This document shows positions 17,444 to 25,908 of a stretch of DNA of 64,000 bases, one piece after another. The stretch is from Candidatus Gastranaerophilales bacterium (GTDB lineage Bacteria; Cyanobacteriota; Vampirovibrionia; Gastranaerophilales; Gastranaerophilaceae), in NCBI GenBank assembly GCA_944324395.1, contig CALUWC010000001.1, positions 177,069 through 241,068 on the forward strand, in the 5' to 3' direction. Within the stretch, counting starts at the first letter, position 1. Each line of letters starts with the position of its first letter. Below the pieces are notes generated by a model that was not told the origin of the DNA, ran no database searches, and worked only from the letters and a program-made list of their open reading frames with translations. A program made the translations under genes and the position numbers.

Positions 17444-18433
17444 ATGGCTGAAGTTTCAATTATTGTTCCTGTTTATAATGTTGAGAGATATCTTGCAATG
17501 TGTTTGGATTCATTGATAAATCAAACATTCAAGGATATTGAAATTTTATGTGTTAATGATGGTTCTACAGATAATTCTTTGAGTATTTTGATGCATTACA
17601 GCCGATTGGATTCAAGGATTAAAATTATCAATAAAGAAAACGGAGGATTGTCTTCTGCTCGTAATGCCGGTATGAGAGTTGCTTGCGGCAAATATATTAT
17701 GTTTGTTGATTCTGATGATTGGATTTCTTCAGTTGCGGTTGAAAATTTGTATAATAATGCAGTAAAAAATGATTCGGATTTAGTCGTTTTTGATTTTGTA
17801 TGTGATGATTTTAAGAATAGCCGGAAATTAATAATGACTATTGAAAATTACGGGAATAAATATGAAAATGCTCCATTCAATGTTGATTCAATGAAAGCAA
17901 GTACTTATAAATATATTCCTGTTGCAGCCTGGTCAAAGTTTTATAAGTCAGATTTAATAAAGGGTAAAATAGAATTTTATGAAGATATGATTTTTGAAGA
18001 TGTACCTTTCTGGGCATATATTTATTCTCATGCTCTAAGGATAACTTATCTTCCGCAGCCTTTTTATTATTACAGAAAAGATAGAGAAGGTTCTATAATG
18101 TCAAATAACGGCCGTCGTTATTTTGATGTTATAAAAGCTTATGATAGAGTGGAAGAAATATTAAAGTCTTCGGGGTACTGGGAAAAATGCCGGCCGGCTG
18201 TTCAACTTTTAATGATAATGGATTTTTTACAAAAATATTATGCGATTGCCCCTGAATTAAAAGAAGAATTTTTTAACAGTGTAAAATCTCTAAATAAACA
18301 AATCGGATTTTTATCTTATGAACAGGTAAACTTTTCTAATGTTGAAAAGGCCTGTGTAAAAAGGTTTGAGCTATTAAATAAAGTAGATTATGAGACTTTT
18401 TGTAATACTCCATTTGAGGTGATATATGATTAG
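17444..18433 (+). CDS. Glycosyltransferase family 2
   Basis: A 329-residue GT2 enzyme, GT-A fold. The nucleotide-sugar region is at the N-terminus: VSIIVPVYNVERYLAMCLDS, VNDGSTDNS, and the DxD-type FVDSDDWIS near residue 90. Acceptor and donor are unknown; its setting points to surface polysaccharide. It overlaps the next GT2 gene by eight bases, which suggests coupled translation. The start codon sits right behind a strong promoter with no Shine-Dalgarno sequence. Confidence 0.87.
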   Translation: MAEVSIIVPVYNVERYLAMCLDSLINQTFKDIEILCVNDGSTDNSLSILMHYSRLDSRIKIINKENGGLSSARNAGMRVACGKYIMFVDSDDWISSVAVENLYNNAVKNDSDLVVFDFVCDDFKNSRKLIMTIENYGNKYENAPFNVDSMKASTYKYIPVAAWSKFYKSDLIKGKIEFYEDMIFEDVPFWAYIYSHALRITYLPQPFYYYRKDREGSIMSNNGRRYFDVIKAYDRVEEILKSSGYWEKCRPAVQLLMIMDFLQKYYAIAPELKEEFFNSVKSLNKQIGFLSYEQVNFSNVEKACVKRFELLNKVDYETFCNTPFEVIYD

Positions 18434-19430
18434 CACACCTTTAATTTCTGTTATAGTTCCTGTTTTTAATACGGGAAAATATTTGAAAAAGTGTTTGGAT
18501 TCTCTTATTTACCAGACATATCCGAATTTAGAAATAATTTGTATAGACGACGGCTCAACGGATAACAGTGTTGAGATAATAAATAAATATAATAAAAAAA
18601 CTAAGTCAAAAGTCATCTTGTATACCCAAAATCACTCAGGAGCCAGTGCCGCAAGAAATCTCGGTATTGAAAAGGCGGCTGGCGAGTATCTTTCCTTTAT
18701 TGATTCGGATGATTGGGTGTTTTTAACGTTGTATCAGGTATTTGTAGAATATTTAAATAAATCATGTTCAGATTTGGATATATATATGTTTAATGCTTCT
18801 GCTTATGTAGAGGGGCAGAATGATGTTATTCCAAAAACTTTTTTTAATATATCTGATTGGGGTAAACCAAAGGATAAATATGCACGTTATACTTTTAATG
18901 ACTGTATTAAGCCGTTTACCAGAAATTTATCCGCCGCAAATAAAATTTATCGCAAGGATTTTTTGTTCGAAAATAATATACAATTTCCCGAAAATTTGAA
19001 ATATGAGGATCAGTATTTTGGAATCAAGTCATTTTTGAATGCGAAATCTATTATGATAAACGACGATATTTTTTACAGATACCGAAATATGACAGATACT
19101 TCTTCTACTCTTGAGATTACACCTAAAGCTTTTGATATATTTAAGATTGTTGATTTGGTTGAAGAAGAAGTATATCGTCATCATCTTTATGAAACTTATA
19201 AATATGCGTTGTTTCAGTATAAATTTAATTCTTTTTCTTCGCATTATTTGTATTGCCCTGTAGAATTGAGAAAGAAATTTTATGAAGAAATGAAAAAACG
19301 ACTGCGTGAAGCTGCAACGAGAAATCTGGATATGCGTATCGCTTCACGGTTAAGAAACTTCAAAATGTTTGAGTTAATAAAGAATTGTACTTTTGACGAA
19401 TTTGATAAATTTATCACAACGAGCAGATGA
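18426..19430 (+). CDS. Glycosyltransferase family 2
   Basis: A 334-residue GT2 enzyme with ISVIVPVFNTGKYLKKCLDS, IDDGSTDNS and FIDSDDWV. Its ATG lies inside the end of the upstream GT2 gene (eight-base overlap) behind a GAGGTG ribosome binding site, so the two act as a pair, probably adding consecutive sugars to one glycan. The C-terminal third is basic and helical. A terminator follows the stop. Confidence 0.87.
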   Translation: MISTPLISVIVPVFNTGKYLKKCLDSLIYQTYPNLEIICIDDGSTDNSVEIINKYNKKTKSKVILYTQNHSGASAARNLGIEKAAGEYLSFIDSDDWVFLTLYQVFVEYLNKSCSDLDIYMFNASAYVEGQNDVIPKTFFNISDWGKPKDKYARYTFNDCIKPFTRNLSAANKIYRKDFLFENNIQFPENLKYEDQYFGIKSFLNAKSIMINDDIFYRYRNMTDTSSTLEITPKAFDIFKIVDLVEEEVYRHHLYETYKYALFQYKFNSFSSHYLYCPVELRKKFYEEMKKRLREAATRNLDMRIASRLRNFKMFELIKNCTFDEFDKFITTSR

Positions 19431-19454
19431 TGTGAATATTGTGTTCCGGCATTC

Positions 19455-19492
19455 AAAATCCCTATTTGAATAAATTACGGAATAGGGATTTT
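19455..19492. terminator. Bidirectional terminator between the GT2 pair and a convergent gene
   Basis: A perfect 12-bp stem AAAATCCCTATT/AATAGGGATTTT around a 14-base loop. The arms supply A and T runs in both directions, and it lies between two convergent genes. Confidence 0.75.
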
Positions 19493-19505
19493 AATAATAT
19501 TTTAT

Positions 19506-19871
19506 TTATGGTGTATTGCTTTTAATTCTTATTTGCCCGTTTTCATCTTTAATAAATTGCATATTATTATTACCCGGACGGTTGTCTTGAATGTTTATTT
19601 TAGGTTTTAAAAATTCCGGAATTTCATCGGTTTTACCTTCTTGGTAGTCTAAAATTGCATCTTTTTTTTCTCTTTTTTCTTTATATCCTTCAGGATTATT
19701 GATAAAATCAAGTGAATCTTCTTTTTCAAATTTTTGCTGCATTATCGGCTGAAAATTTCTGTTGCCTGCATTTGGAACGTCCATATATCCGGACGGCATT
19801 GCTGTAACTGCCGGCATGTTTAATGTTGTAATCATACAAATTCCTGCTGCTATTGTGAAAATCTTTTTCAT
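19506..19871 (-). CDS. Hypothetical small secreted protein
   Basis: A 121-residue protein with a clear signal peptide: basic MKK, hydrophobic core IFTIAAGICMITTL, and a likely cleavage site after AVTA near residue 24. The mature part is charged and Asn/Pro-rich with no recognisable domain. It has a consensus-like promoter and an AAGGAG ribosome binding site of its own, so it is a real single-gene unit. Function unknown; export beyond the inner membrane is expected. Confidence 0.75.
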   Translation of the reverse strand: MKKIFTIAAGICMITTLNMPAVTAMPSGYMDVPNAGNRNFQPIMQQKFEKEDSLDFINNPEGYKEKREKKDAILDYQEGKTDEIPEFLKPKINIQDNRPGNNNMQFIKDENGQIRIKSNTP

Positions 19872-19905
19872 ATATAACTCCTTAAATTTCTACCATCTTT
19901 TCATT

Positions 19906-19934
19906 ATTCTAATAGATTTTTGTTCTTTTATCAA
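19906..19934 (-). promoter_or_regulatory. Promoter of the small secreted protein gene
   Basis: On the minus strand TTGATA (19929-19934), a 17-base spacer and TAGAAT (19906-19911), 35 bases before the ATG. AAGGAG follows close to the start. Confidence 0.65.
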
Positions 19935-20045
19935 TACTTTAGGCTAATCTTTTTTCCAGATGATAGATATTTCAGCTAATGAAACAGTTTGGAAATACTT
20001 TTATTATAATTATGTAAATCCTCAACTCTTCTGATTGCTCAGCTT

Positions 20046-20074
20046 GCCTTTCTTTATTTAAAGAAAGGCTTTTT
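20046..20074 (+). terminator. Orphan intrinsic terminator in an intergenic gap
   Basis: A perfect 10-bp stem GCCTTTCTTT/AAAGAAAGGC with ATTT loop and a T run. No plus-strand gene ends upstream of it: the gene to the left runs the other way. It may end a short RNA starting near a TATAAT at 20005-20010, or act as a guard for the next promoter. Confidence 0.65.
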
Positions 20075-20099
20075 CTTTAAATTTTCTTTTCTTAACATT

Positions 20100-20128
20100 A
20101 TGACATCTTATTAAAATTAATGTATAAT
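20100..20128 (+). promoter_or_regulatory. Promoter of the PilZ-decarboxylase-prepilin operon
   Basis: ATGACA (20100-20105, five of six matches), a 17-base spacer and a perfect TATAAT (20123-20128). The first start codon is at 20163 with a GAAAGGG ribosome binding site. Confidence 0.7.
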
Positions 20129-20162
20129 CACTATATATCATTATATTTTAGAAAGGGCAAAG

Positions 20163-20759
20163 ATGAGAGAATTAGTTGTTGAAAATCAGGAAGTTTTGAT
20201 GATTCCTCAGAATTTCAAATTTGCAAATAAGGGAAAAGTTACATCGGTCAGAGCCGGAGATTTTACTCTGGAATTGGATTACGAGCCTGATGGAGTTTTG
20301 GAAAATACTTACTGTGAGTTTTATACCCAGACTCCGCATGGCAAGTTATATTTTGATTCTTACGCAAAAGAAATAAACGGTAAAACTCTTGTTATTGCAA
20401 GTCCGGCAAAACATAAGTTCTTGCAAAGACGTCAATATACACGTATTAAATTTATCCATGATTTGGATTTGATTTTAGACGGAAATTCTTATAAGGTTTC
20501 TACTCTGGATATTTCAGCCGGCGGTATGAAATTGGTTACAGGCAGCAAGCTTGATATAGATGCTTCTTACGAATTAAAATTACCTTTGTTTGGCGAAAAT
20601 GATATGCTTATTGGTTGTAAATTTCAGCCTATAAGACTTGAAAAAAGGAATGAAGGCGGATACACCGTTTCAGGCCAGTTTGCATATTCTTCTAATCATG
20701 ACAAAATGCTTGTTGTTCAATATTGTGCGAAAAGAAATGTAGAAATTAAGAATAAATAG
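20163..20759 (+). CDS. PilZ-domain c-di-GMP-binding protein
   Basis: A 198-residue cytoplasmic protein with a YcgR-like N-terminal part and a C-terminal PilZ domain. Both c-di-GMP binding motifs are visible: RRQYTR near residues 92-97 and DISAGG at 116-121. PilZ proteins convert c-di-GMP level into changes in motility, pili or exopolysaccharide. It is first in an operon, seven bases before a PLP decarboxylase, with a prepilin as third gene, which fits a surface-structure role. Confidence 0.85.
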   Translation: MRELVVENQEVLMIPQNFKFANKGKVTSVRAGDFTLELDYEPDGVLENTYCEFYTQTPHGKLYFDSYAKEINGKTLVIASPAKHKFLQRRQYTRIKFIHDLDLILDGNSYKVSTLDISAGGMKLVTGSKLDIDASYELKLPLFGENDMLIGCKFQPIRLEKRNEGGYTVSGQFAYSSNHDKMLVVQYCAKRNVEIKNK

Positions 20760-20766
20760 GAATGGT

Positions 20767-21804
20767 ATGAGTTTAGTCAAGCTGTTGTATGAAAAACCTG
20801 AGAAAACTTTGTTTACAACCCCTTCTCATGGTCAGAAATTTGCAATATATGAACCTTTGCGGGAAATGTATAAGATTGATTATTCAGAAACGGAATGTCA
20901 GGACCCGCAGGAAGCTTTAAATCTTGCTCAATTAAGGGCAAGGGCAATCTATCATACATATTCTACAACGTTTTTGACAAACGGTTCAACAAGCGGTATT
21001 ATTGCTGCGGTCTTATCTTGCACTCAGGTTGGGGATAAAGTTTTAATCGCTTCTAATTCTCACCCATGTCATTTTAATGCTGTAAGGCTTGCTGGTGCAA
21101 GGGCATTGACTTATGATCTGGAAATTGATCCTGATTGGGGAGTACCTTTAGAGACCAAGCCTGAAGTGATTGATTATTATTTGAGCCGTTATAATATTAG
21201 AACAGTTATTGTGACATCTCCGTCTTATGAGGGGATTATTTCTGATATTGAGGAAATTAAATCAATTTGTGAAAAACATAATGCATTTTTAATTATTGAT
21301 GAGGCTCATGGTGCATTATATCCTTTTTCTGATAATTTGCCTTTGTCTGCTGTTAATATTGCTGATTTTACAGTTCAGTCGCTGCATAAAACTGCAGGCG
21401 GATTGAATCCTACGGCTTTGTTGCATTGTAACTGCGAGATAGATGTAAAGCCTGCTTTGAGTATGTTTATGACAACATCTCCATCTTACCCTTTGCTGGC
21501 ATCTATTGAGGCTAATATAAACTATCTGGATTCACGAGAAGGCAGGAAGGAAATAGATAATCTAATCACCAGATTGGATAAGATAAGATCAAAATGCAGA
21601 GGATGTGAGTTTTTCGGGGATGACCCGACAAAAGTTTTGGTAAGGGTGCCTGGAATTTCCGGTTATGAATTGTCTGAAATGCTTTATGAGGATTTTGGTA
21701 TTGAAGATGAACGAACAAATGAAAAATCTACAATGCTTTTGTGCGGGCTGGGTACTGATAGCAAGAAGCTTGACAGATTGCAGCATGTGTTGTCTAAATT
21801 ATAA
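20767..21804 (+). CDS. PLP-dependent Orn/Lys/Arg decarboxylase family protein, short form
   Basis: A 345-residue fold-type I PLP enzyme. Seen: TNGSTSGIIAA, the PLP-pocket DEAHGALYP (D178) and the Schiff-base lysine in SLHKTAGG (K208). These are Orn/Lys/Arg decarboxylase major-domain motifs, but the usual C-terminal domain is greatly reduced, so the protein is shorter than classic members (over 450). It probably makes a diamine or agmatine for polyamine synthesis, consistent with speD at 40 kb; substrate not determinable. An AGGA site precedes the ATG. Confidence 0.8.
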   Translation: MSLVKLLYEKPEKTLFTTPSHGQKFAIYEPLREMYKIDYSETECQDPQEALNLAQLRARAIYHTYSTTFLTNGSTSGIIAAVLSCTQVGDKVLIASNSHPCHFNAVRLAGARALTYDLEIDPDWGVPLETKPEVIDYYLSRYNIRTVIVTSPSYEGIISDIEEIKSICEKHNAFLIIDEAHGALYPFSDNLPLSAVNIADFTVQSLHKTAGGLNPTALLHCNCEIDVKPALSMFMTTSPSYPLLASIEANINYLDSREGRKEIDNLITRLDKIRSKCRGCEFFGDDPTKVLVRVPGISGYELSEMLYEDFGIEDERTNEKSTMLLCGLGTDSKKLDRLQHVLSKL

Positions 21805-21821
21805 ATTTTAGGAGGTTTATA

Positions 21822-22650
21822 ATGTTAAAACATAACTATAGTGTAAGTTTCGGGGGGGGGTAACCCGTTAAAGCTTTTAAATACAGGGGCTTTGCGTTTT
21901 TTTATAAATGATAAAAAAGCTTTTACTCTGGCAGAAGTTTTGATAACTTTGGGTATAATAGGTGTTGTAGCAGCAATGACAATTCCTGTTTTAATTACAA
22001 ATACTCGAAGTTCTCAGTATCGTTCCCGTTTTAAAAAGACTGTATCTACATTATCCCAAGCTGCCAGACTTTCAGAATCTTTATATGGATTTGATTATGC
22101 CGGAATAACCCAGCAGTGCGGTTCCAAACCAGCAGAAGAGCATCCGGATTCTGTAATGTCCGTCTGTGCAATATTCAATGGAACCTTAACCGGTCTAACT
22201 TATTATAATACTGCTACAGATATTAAAATGAGAAAAGATGGTCAAACTGTAAGTTATAAAGTTAATCCGGATAACAGAATAAACGGAGGCGGAGGAGAGC
22301 GTTCTTTGTCAAAATTCAGAGCTTATGTGCTAAGTGACGGTACGATTGTTGGTATATATAAAGATATGGGAAAATCTCCCTGCGAACTGGCTGTTGATAC
22401 AACTTTAAAGGATTCTTATATGGGGACAGATACAATGGCTTCATGTTATGGTTTTATTGATGTCAATGGAGCAGCTCTTCCAAATAAGGAAGTTTCTTGT
22501 ACTATAGGCACTGATTCTCTTGAGAAAAATGACTGTGTTGTAAAAAATAATGCTCAAAACATGACTGATATTTATCCGATTAGATTTCATGATTCAATTG
22601 TTGAGCCTGCTACAGCAGCAGCCAGATATGTGTTAAAAACTGCTAAATAA
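21822..22650 (+). CDS. Type IV prepilin-like protein, out of frame at a poly-G tract (candidate phase-variable gene)
   Basis: A perfect AGGAGG site leads to an ATG at 21822, but after ten codons a run of nine G puts a TAA in frame. With eight (or eleven) G the frame runs on into the long downstream frame (open from a TTG at 21892 to 22650, 252 codons). That frame carries the prepilin motif KKAFTLAEVLITLGIIG with Glu at +5 and Ala rather than Gly before the cleavage site. The joined leader would be about 33 residues. The mature part (about 240 residues, several Cys) resembles minor pilins/pseudopilins of Gastranaerophilales. The sequence as given is OFF unless TTG at 21892 is used. It follows the decarboxylase by 17 bases. 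Confidence 0.8.
21852..21860 (+). repeat. Homopolymer G9 tract in the 5' coding region of the prepilin gene
   Basis: Nine consecutive G, exceptional in this AT-rich window, located ten codons after a well-supported start. Gain or loss of one base switches the reading frame. Slipped-strand mispairing at such tracts is a known ON/OFF mechanism in other bacteria. Confidence 0.9.
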
Positions 22651-22653
22651 TTC

Positions 22654-23400
22654 TTATAAGTAATTAGATAAAATATTTTTTACATAATTCTGGGTTTCTT
22701 CGTAAGGCGGAATTCCGTCATATTTATCTACAGCTCCGGGGCCTGCATTGTATGCTGCCAGTGCCAGAATTATGTTGCCGTTATATTTATTCAACATTGA
22801 TTTTAAATACCTTACACCGCCGTCAACATTTTGAGTTGCGTTGTAAGGGTCATTTACCCCCAGAGATTTTGCAGTTTCAGGCATCAATTGCATTAAACCC
22901 ATTGCTCCTGTACGGGAAGTTGCATTTGGATTAAAACCGGATTCTTGTTTAATTACAGCTTGAACGAGTTTTTCATCAATACCATGTTTTTGTGCAACTT
23001 TATTTATCATTCCTATAAGTTGAGCTTTAGATGCGGTGTTTTGTTGAGGATTATAAACTCTTGTTGCATCATTAACTTCTTGAATTGCTCTGCGTAAAGT
23101 TGCATCTTGAAATCCACTTGTATCAATATCTTGACCGTAAATATTTCCATTTACATTTAAAGATTTTGGATTTAGCAGTAAAGAACCAAAATTAGAAGCG
23201 GTCGAATTTGCCAGAACTTTTTCAAAAGACTGAACACTATTTGTATTGGGAGGATAAATTGTATCCAGAGAACTTTGAATGCTCTGCTGCTGGGTACGTT
23301 TGTTGATATTATTTACATACCCGTTCAGCTGTGAGGCTCTTTTGATTGCAGCATTTTTACCGCCGGAATTTAATAAACTTTGAATCATTTCAGAGAACAT
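22654..23400 (-). CDS. Lytic transglycosylase (SLT domain)
   Basis: A 248-residue protein with a C-terminal Slt70-type domain (about 125-245). The catalytic glutamate is E153 in [10 protein letters not shown], followed by [13 protein letters not shown] and [13 protein letters not shown], the three classic motifs. It cleaves peptidoglycan glycan strands to 1,6-anhydro ends. The N-terminal 120 residues are Asn/Ser/Gln-rich with no signal peptide visible, so export may need a specialised route. GGGAGG precedes the ATG. Only three bases separate its stop from the convergent prepilin stop. Confidence 0.88.
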   Translation of the reverse strand: MFSEMIQSLLNSGGKNAAIKRASQLNGYVNNINKRTQQQSIQSSLDTIYPPNTNSVQSFEKVLANSTASNFGSLLLNPKSLNVNGNIYGQDIDTSGFQDATLRRAIQEVNDATRVYNPQQNTASKAQLIGMINKVAQKHGIDEKLVQAVIKQESGFNPNATSRTGAMGLMQLMPETAKSLGVNDPYNATQNVDGGVRYLKSMLNKYNGNIILALAAYNAGPGAVDKYDGIPPYEETQNYVKNILSNYL

Positions 23401-23574
23401 GCTCTTATACTACCTCCCGTATACATTATTATTTTACTCAAATTTCGAAAATAATGTATCCTCCATATGGTTTAAGGATATTGGTTGAAATGTCAAGTGT
23501 TATTTTTAAGGAGTTATGTAGCAGATTTCACTGATACTATAAAAGCCCGTAATAATAATTTATCATTGACAGCT

Positions 23575-24639
23575 TTATTCTATATACATGCAATCGCCGT
23601 ATGAGAAAAATCTGTAGTGATGTTTTACAGCTTCTTGATATGCATTAAAAATAAAATCTTTGCCTGCAAGAGCACTGACAAGCATCAATAAAGTTGATTT
23701 TGGCAGGTGAAAATTTGTTATAAGCTTATCTATAACTTTAAATTCATACGGCGGATAAATAAACAGTTCTGAATGATCGTGGCAGGCTTTTATGCAGCCG
23801 TATTTTTGATAAGCTGTTTCAAGGGTTCTCACAGTTGTAGTACCTACAGCAACAAGTTTTTTCCCTTCTGATTTTGCTTTATTTATTCTATCTGCTGCAT
23901 CTTTTGTTATTTCAAATGTTTCTGAATGCATTTTATGGTCAAGAATATTTTCGCATTTTACAGGGCGGAAAGTTCCCAAGCCTACGTTCAATGTAATATA
24001 GACAATTTCTACCCCTTTTGCCTTAAGTTTATCAAGTATTTCCTGTGTAAAATGCAAGCCTGCTGTCGGAGCGGCAACTGAACCTTCATCTTTAGCATAA
24101 ACTGTTTGATATCTTTCCATATCAAAATGCTTTAATTCTTCTGATTGAACTTTTCTTTCAATGTACGGGGGAAGCGGAATGTTACCAACTTTGTGTAAAA
24201 TTTCAAATAAATCCCCGTCAAAATTCAATTCAACCAGCCATTCTCCGTCATCTTCCATTCTTTGTATTGCTTTTACCGATAATTCTTCACTGATTTTTAT
24301 AATATTCCCCGGCTTTACTCTTTTTGACGGTTTAATTAAAGCTTTCCATAAGCTTGTATTTTCTTTTTTGGTTTCGTTATTTACAGCTTCAAGGAGAAAA
24401 ACCTCAATCTTTGCTCCTGTTTCTTTGAATCCGTACAATCTGGCAGGAAGAACTTTTGTATTGTTTAAAACTAAAATGCAATTATCATCAAGATAATCCG
24501 TAATATCATAAAAATGTTTATGTTCGATAGTCTGCTCTACTCTGCTAAGAACCATCATTTTTGAATTTTCACGTTTATCAGACGGCATTTGAGCAATCAA
24601 TTCTTCGGGTAATTCATAATCAAATTCTGAAATGTTCAT
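23575..24639 (-). CDS. queA: S-adenosylmethionine:tRNA ribosyltransferase-isomerase
   Basis: A 354-residue QueA, which moves the ribosyl part of SAM to 7-aminomethyl-7-deazaguanine at tRNA position 34 to give epoxyqueuosine. The start is set at 24639 (MNISEFDYELPEELIAQ), the conserved QueA N-terminus, behind AAGGA; an in-frame ATG at 24669 is less likely. Further motifs are LNNTKVLPARLYG, VAAPTAGLHFT and VGTTTVRTLE. QueD, from the same pathway, is at 55.8 kb. Confidence 0.94.
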   Translation of the reverse strand: MNISEFDYELPEELIAQMPSDKRENSKMMVLSRVEQTIEHKHFYDITDYLDDNCILVLNNTKVLPARLYGFKETGAKIEVFLLEAVNNETKKENTSLWKALIKPSKRVKPGNIIKISEELSVKAIQRMEDDGEWLVELNFDGDLFEILHKVGNIPLPPYIERKVQSEELKHFDMERYQTVYAKDEGSVAAPTAGLHFTQEILDKLKAKGVEIVYITLNVGLGTFRPVKCENILDHKMHSETFEITKDAADRINKAKSEGKKLVAVGTTTVRTLETAYQKYGCIKACHDHSELFIYPPYEFKVIDKLITNFHLPKSTLLMLVSALAGKDFIFNAYQEAVKHHYRFFSYGDCMYIE

Positions 24640-24656
24640 TCTTTGTCCTTTTAAGA

Positions 24657-24692
24657 AAAACAACTCCAATAATTTAATATTGGAGCTGTTTT
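24657..24692 (-). terminator. Intrinsic terminator of yidC
   Basis: On the minus strand a 15-bp stem with one mismatch (AAAACAGCTCCAATA / TATTGGAGTTGTTTT) and a six-base loop, ending in a T-rich tract, 13 bases after the yidC stop. Confidence 0.8.
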
Positions 24693-24705
24693 ATAATCTT
24701 TTTAA

Positions 24706-25800
24706 TTATTTTCCGTTTACTTTTTTAGCATTTTTTAATTCGCTGTCTGCGACAGTTTCTTTTTTCTTAGCTTCTTCTTCATCAATTTGTTTATTGATAA
24801 GAACTGTCTGCAGTATTTGAATAATATTACTTGTTATAAGATATAACAGCACCCCTGCCGGAATCGGAATTACTACAAAGGTTGCAATAATCATCAGCGG
24901 CATAAATGTTCCCATTGATTTTTGAAGAGCCTGCTGGGTTGCGTCCATATTATCAGTTTTGTTCATTGACATCATAACTTTTTGAGAGATAACCATTGTT
25001 ATTGCAAACAGAACGATTAGCAATATAACGTCCCAATGCAGAGTTTTATTAACCGGAACTGTCGGGATTGTCGCTTTCAAGATTCCGTCATCAAGATTTT
25101 GATCTCTGACAAATGTAATTGTTTCGTTTTCTCTTATGTTGCTGTTTGTAACAGTCAAATCAGCTTTTTCAATTTTATTCAGCTGGCTGAATTTTAATTT
25201 ATTAAAGCTGTTAAGGCTTACTGTTAAGGTTACATCTTCTCCCGGAACGAGGTCGCCCTGAATATCTACTGCCTGTGCAGGATTTGAAATTTTAACGTTT
25301 TTAAGCGTTTCATCAGGCAGATAAACAGTTGCAGTATTTCCTAAAATAAATTTATCACCTTTAGCAGCTCCGAGTTTTCCGTCTTCAGAGATACCTGCGG
25401 TGGCTCTCATTGTTGTTGCTAAACTTTTTATGAATAAGAAATGCTGATCTCCCGCAACCTGAATAAATTGAGGACTGATTAAAGCTGAATACAGCAAAAT
25501 GAATATGGGCATTTGAATCAATAATGGCAGACAGCCGCCCATAGGATTGAATTTGTGTTCTTTGTAGAATTCCATCATTTTTTGCTGCATCATCTGCGGA
25601 TTATTCTGGTATCTATCTTGGATAGCTTTCATTTTAGGCTGCAATGCCTGCATCATTTTCATTGAACGCTGCTGTTGAACATTTAAATGCCACATGGCAG
25701 CTCTTACTACAACAGTTAACAAAATAATTGCTAATCCGTAACTTCCTACAAATTTAGCAAGCAGGCTTAAAAATTTTATAGTTAAAGTAATAAAATCCAC
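24706..25800 (-). CDS. yidC: Membrane protein insertase YidC with a large internal insertion
   Basis: A 364-residue YidC/Oxa1 protein inserting membrane proteins. Start codon GTG at 25800. Conserved parts: TVVVRAAMWHLNVQQQRSMK with the groove Arg at residue 33, QNNPQMMQQKMMEFYKEH, NPMGGCLPLLIQMPIF, then after a gap helices at about 257-273 and 300-330. Between them (about 131-255) is a non-family segment rich in beta-type sequence (TLTVSLNS, ADLTVTNS) that should face outside the inner membrane. In known YidCs the main extra domain sits between the first two helices, so this position is odd. A terminator follows. Confidence 0.9.
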   Translation of the reverse strand: MDFITLTIKFLSLLAKFVGSYGLAIILLTVVVRAAMWHLNVQQQRSMKMMQALQPKMKAIQDRYQNNPQMMQQKMMEFYKEHKFNPMGGCLPLLIQMPIFILLYSALISPQFIQVAGDQHFLFIKSLATTMRATAGISEDGKLGAAKGDKFILGNTATVYLPDETLKNVKISNPAQAVDIQGDLVPGEDVTLTVSLNSFNKLKFSQLNKIEKADLTVTNSNIRENETITFVRDQNLDDGILKATIPTVPVNKTLHWDVILLIVLFAITMVISQKVMMSMNKTDNMDATQQALQKSMGTFMPLMIIATFVVIPIPAGVLLYLITSNIIQILQTVLINKQIDEEEAKKKETVADSELKNAKKVNGK

Positions 25801-25908
25801 TTTCCCTAATCCTCATCTTATAGTGTAAAATCTCTCTCTGTAGAATATAATATAAACAATACCTCAAGTCAAACTACAGTTAATATTTATTGACTTTTTT
25901 AAAGTATT

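Noticed and set aside
21892..21894. TTG at 21892 as the true start of the prepilin gene
   Set aside because: No ribosome binding site precedes it, whereas the ATG at 21822 has a perfect AGGAGG; the intervening codons read well as a leader once one G is removed.
23421..23459. Imperfect inverted repeat upstream of the lytic transglycosylase gene as a terminator or operator
   Set aside because: The arms (ATACATTATT...AAAATAATGTAT) are AT-only with a bulge; they overlap the gene's likely promoter, but there is no further support.
23346..23534. Plus-strand 62-codon frame before queA
   Set aside because: It mostly overlaps the start of the transglycosylase gene and its promoter; no ribosome binding site.
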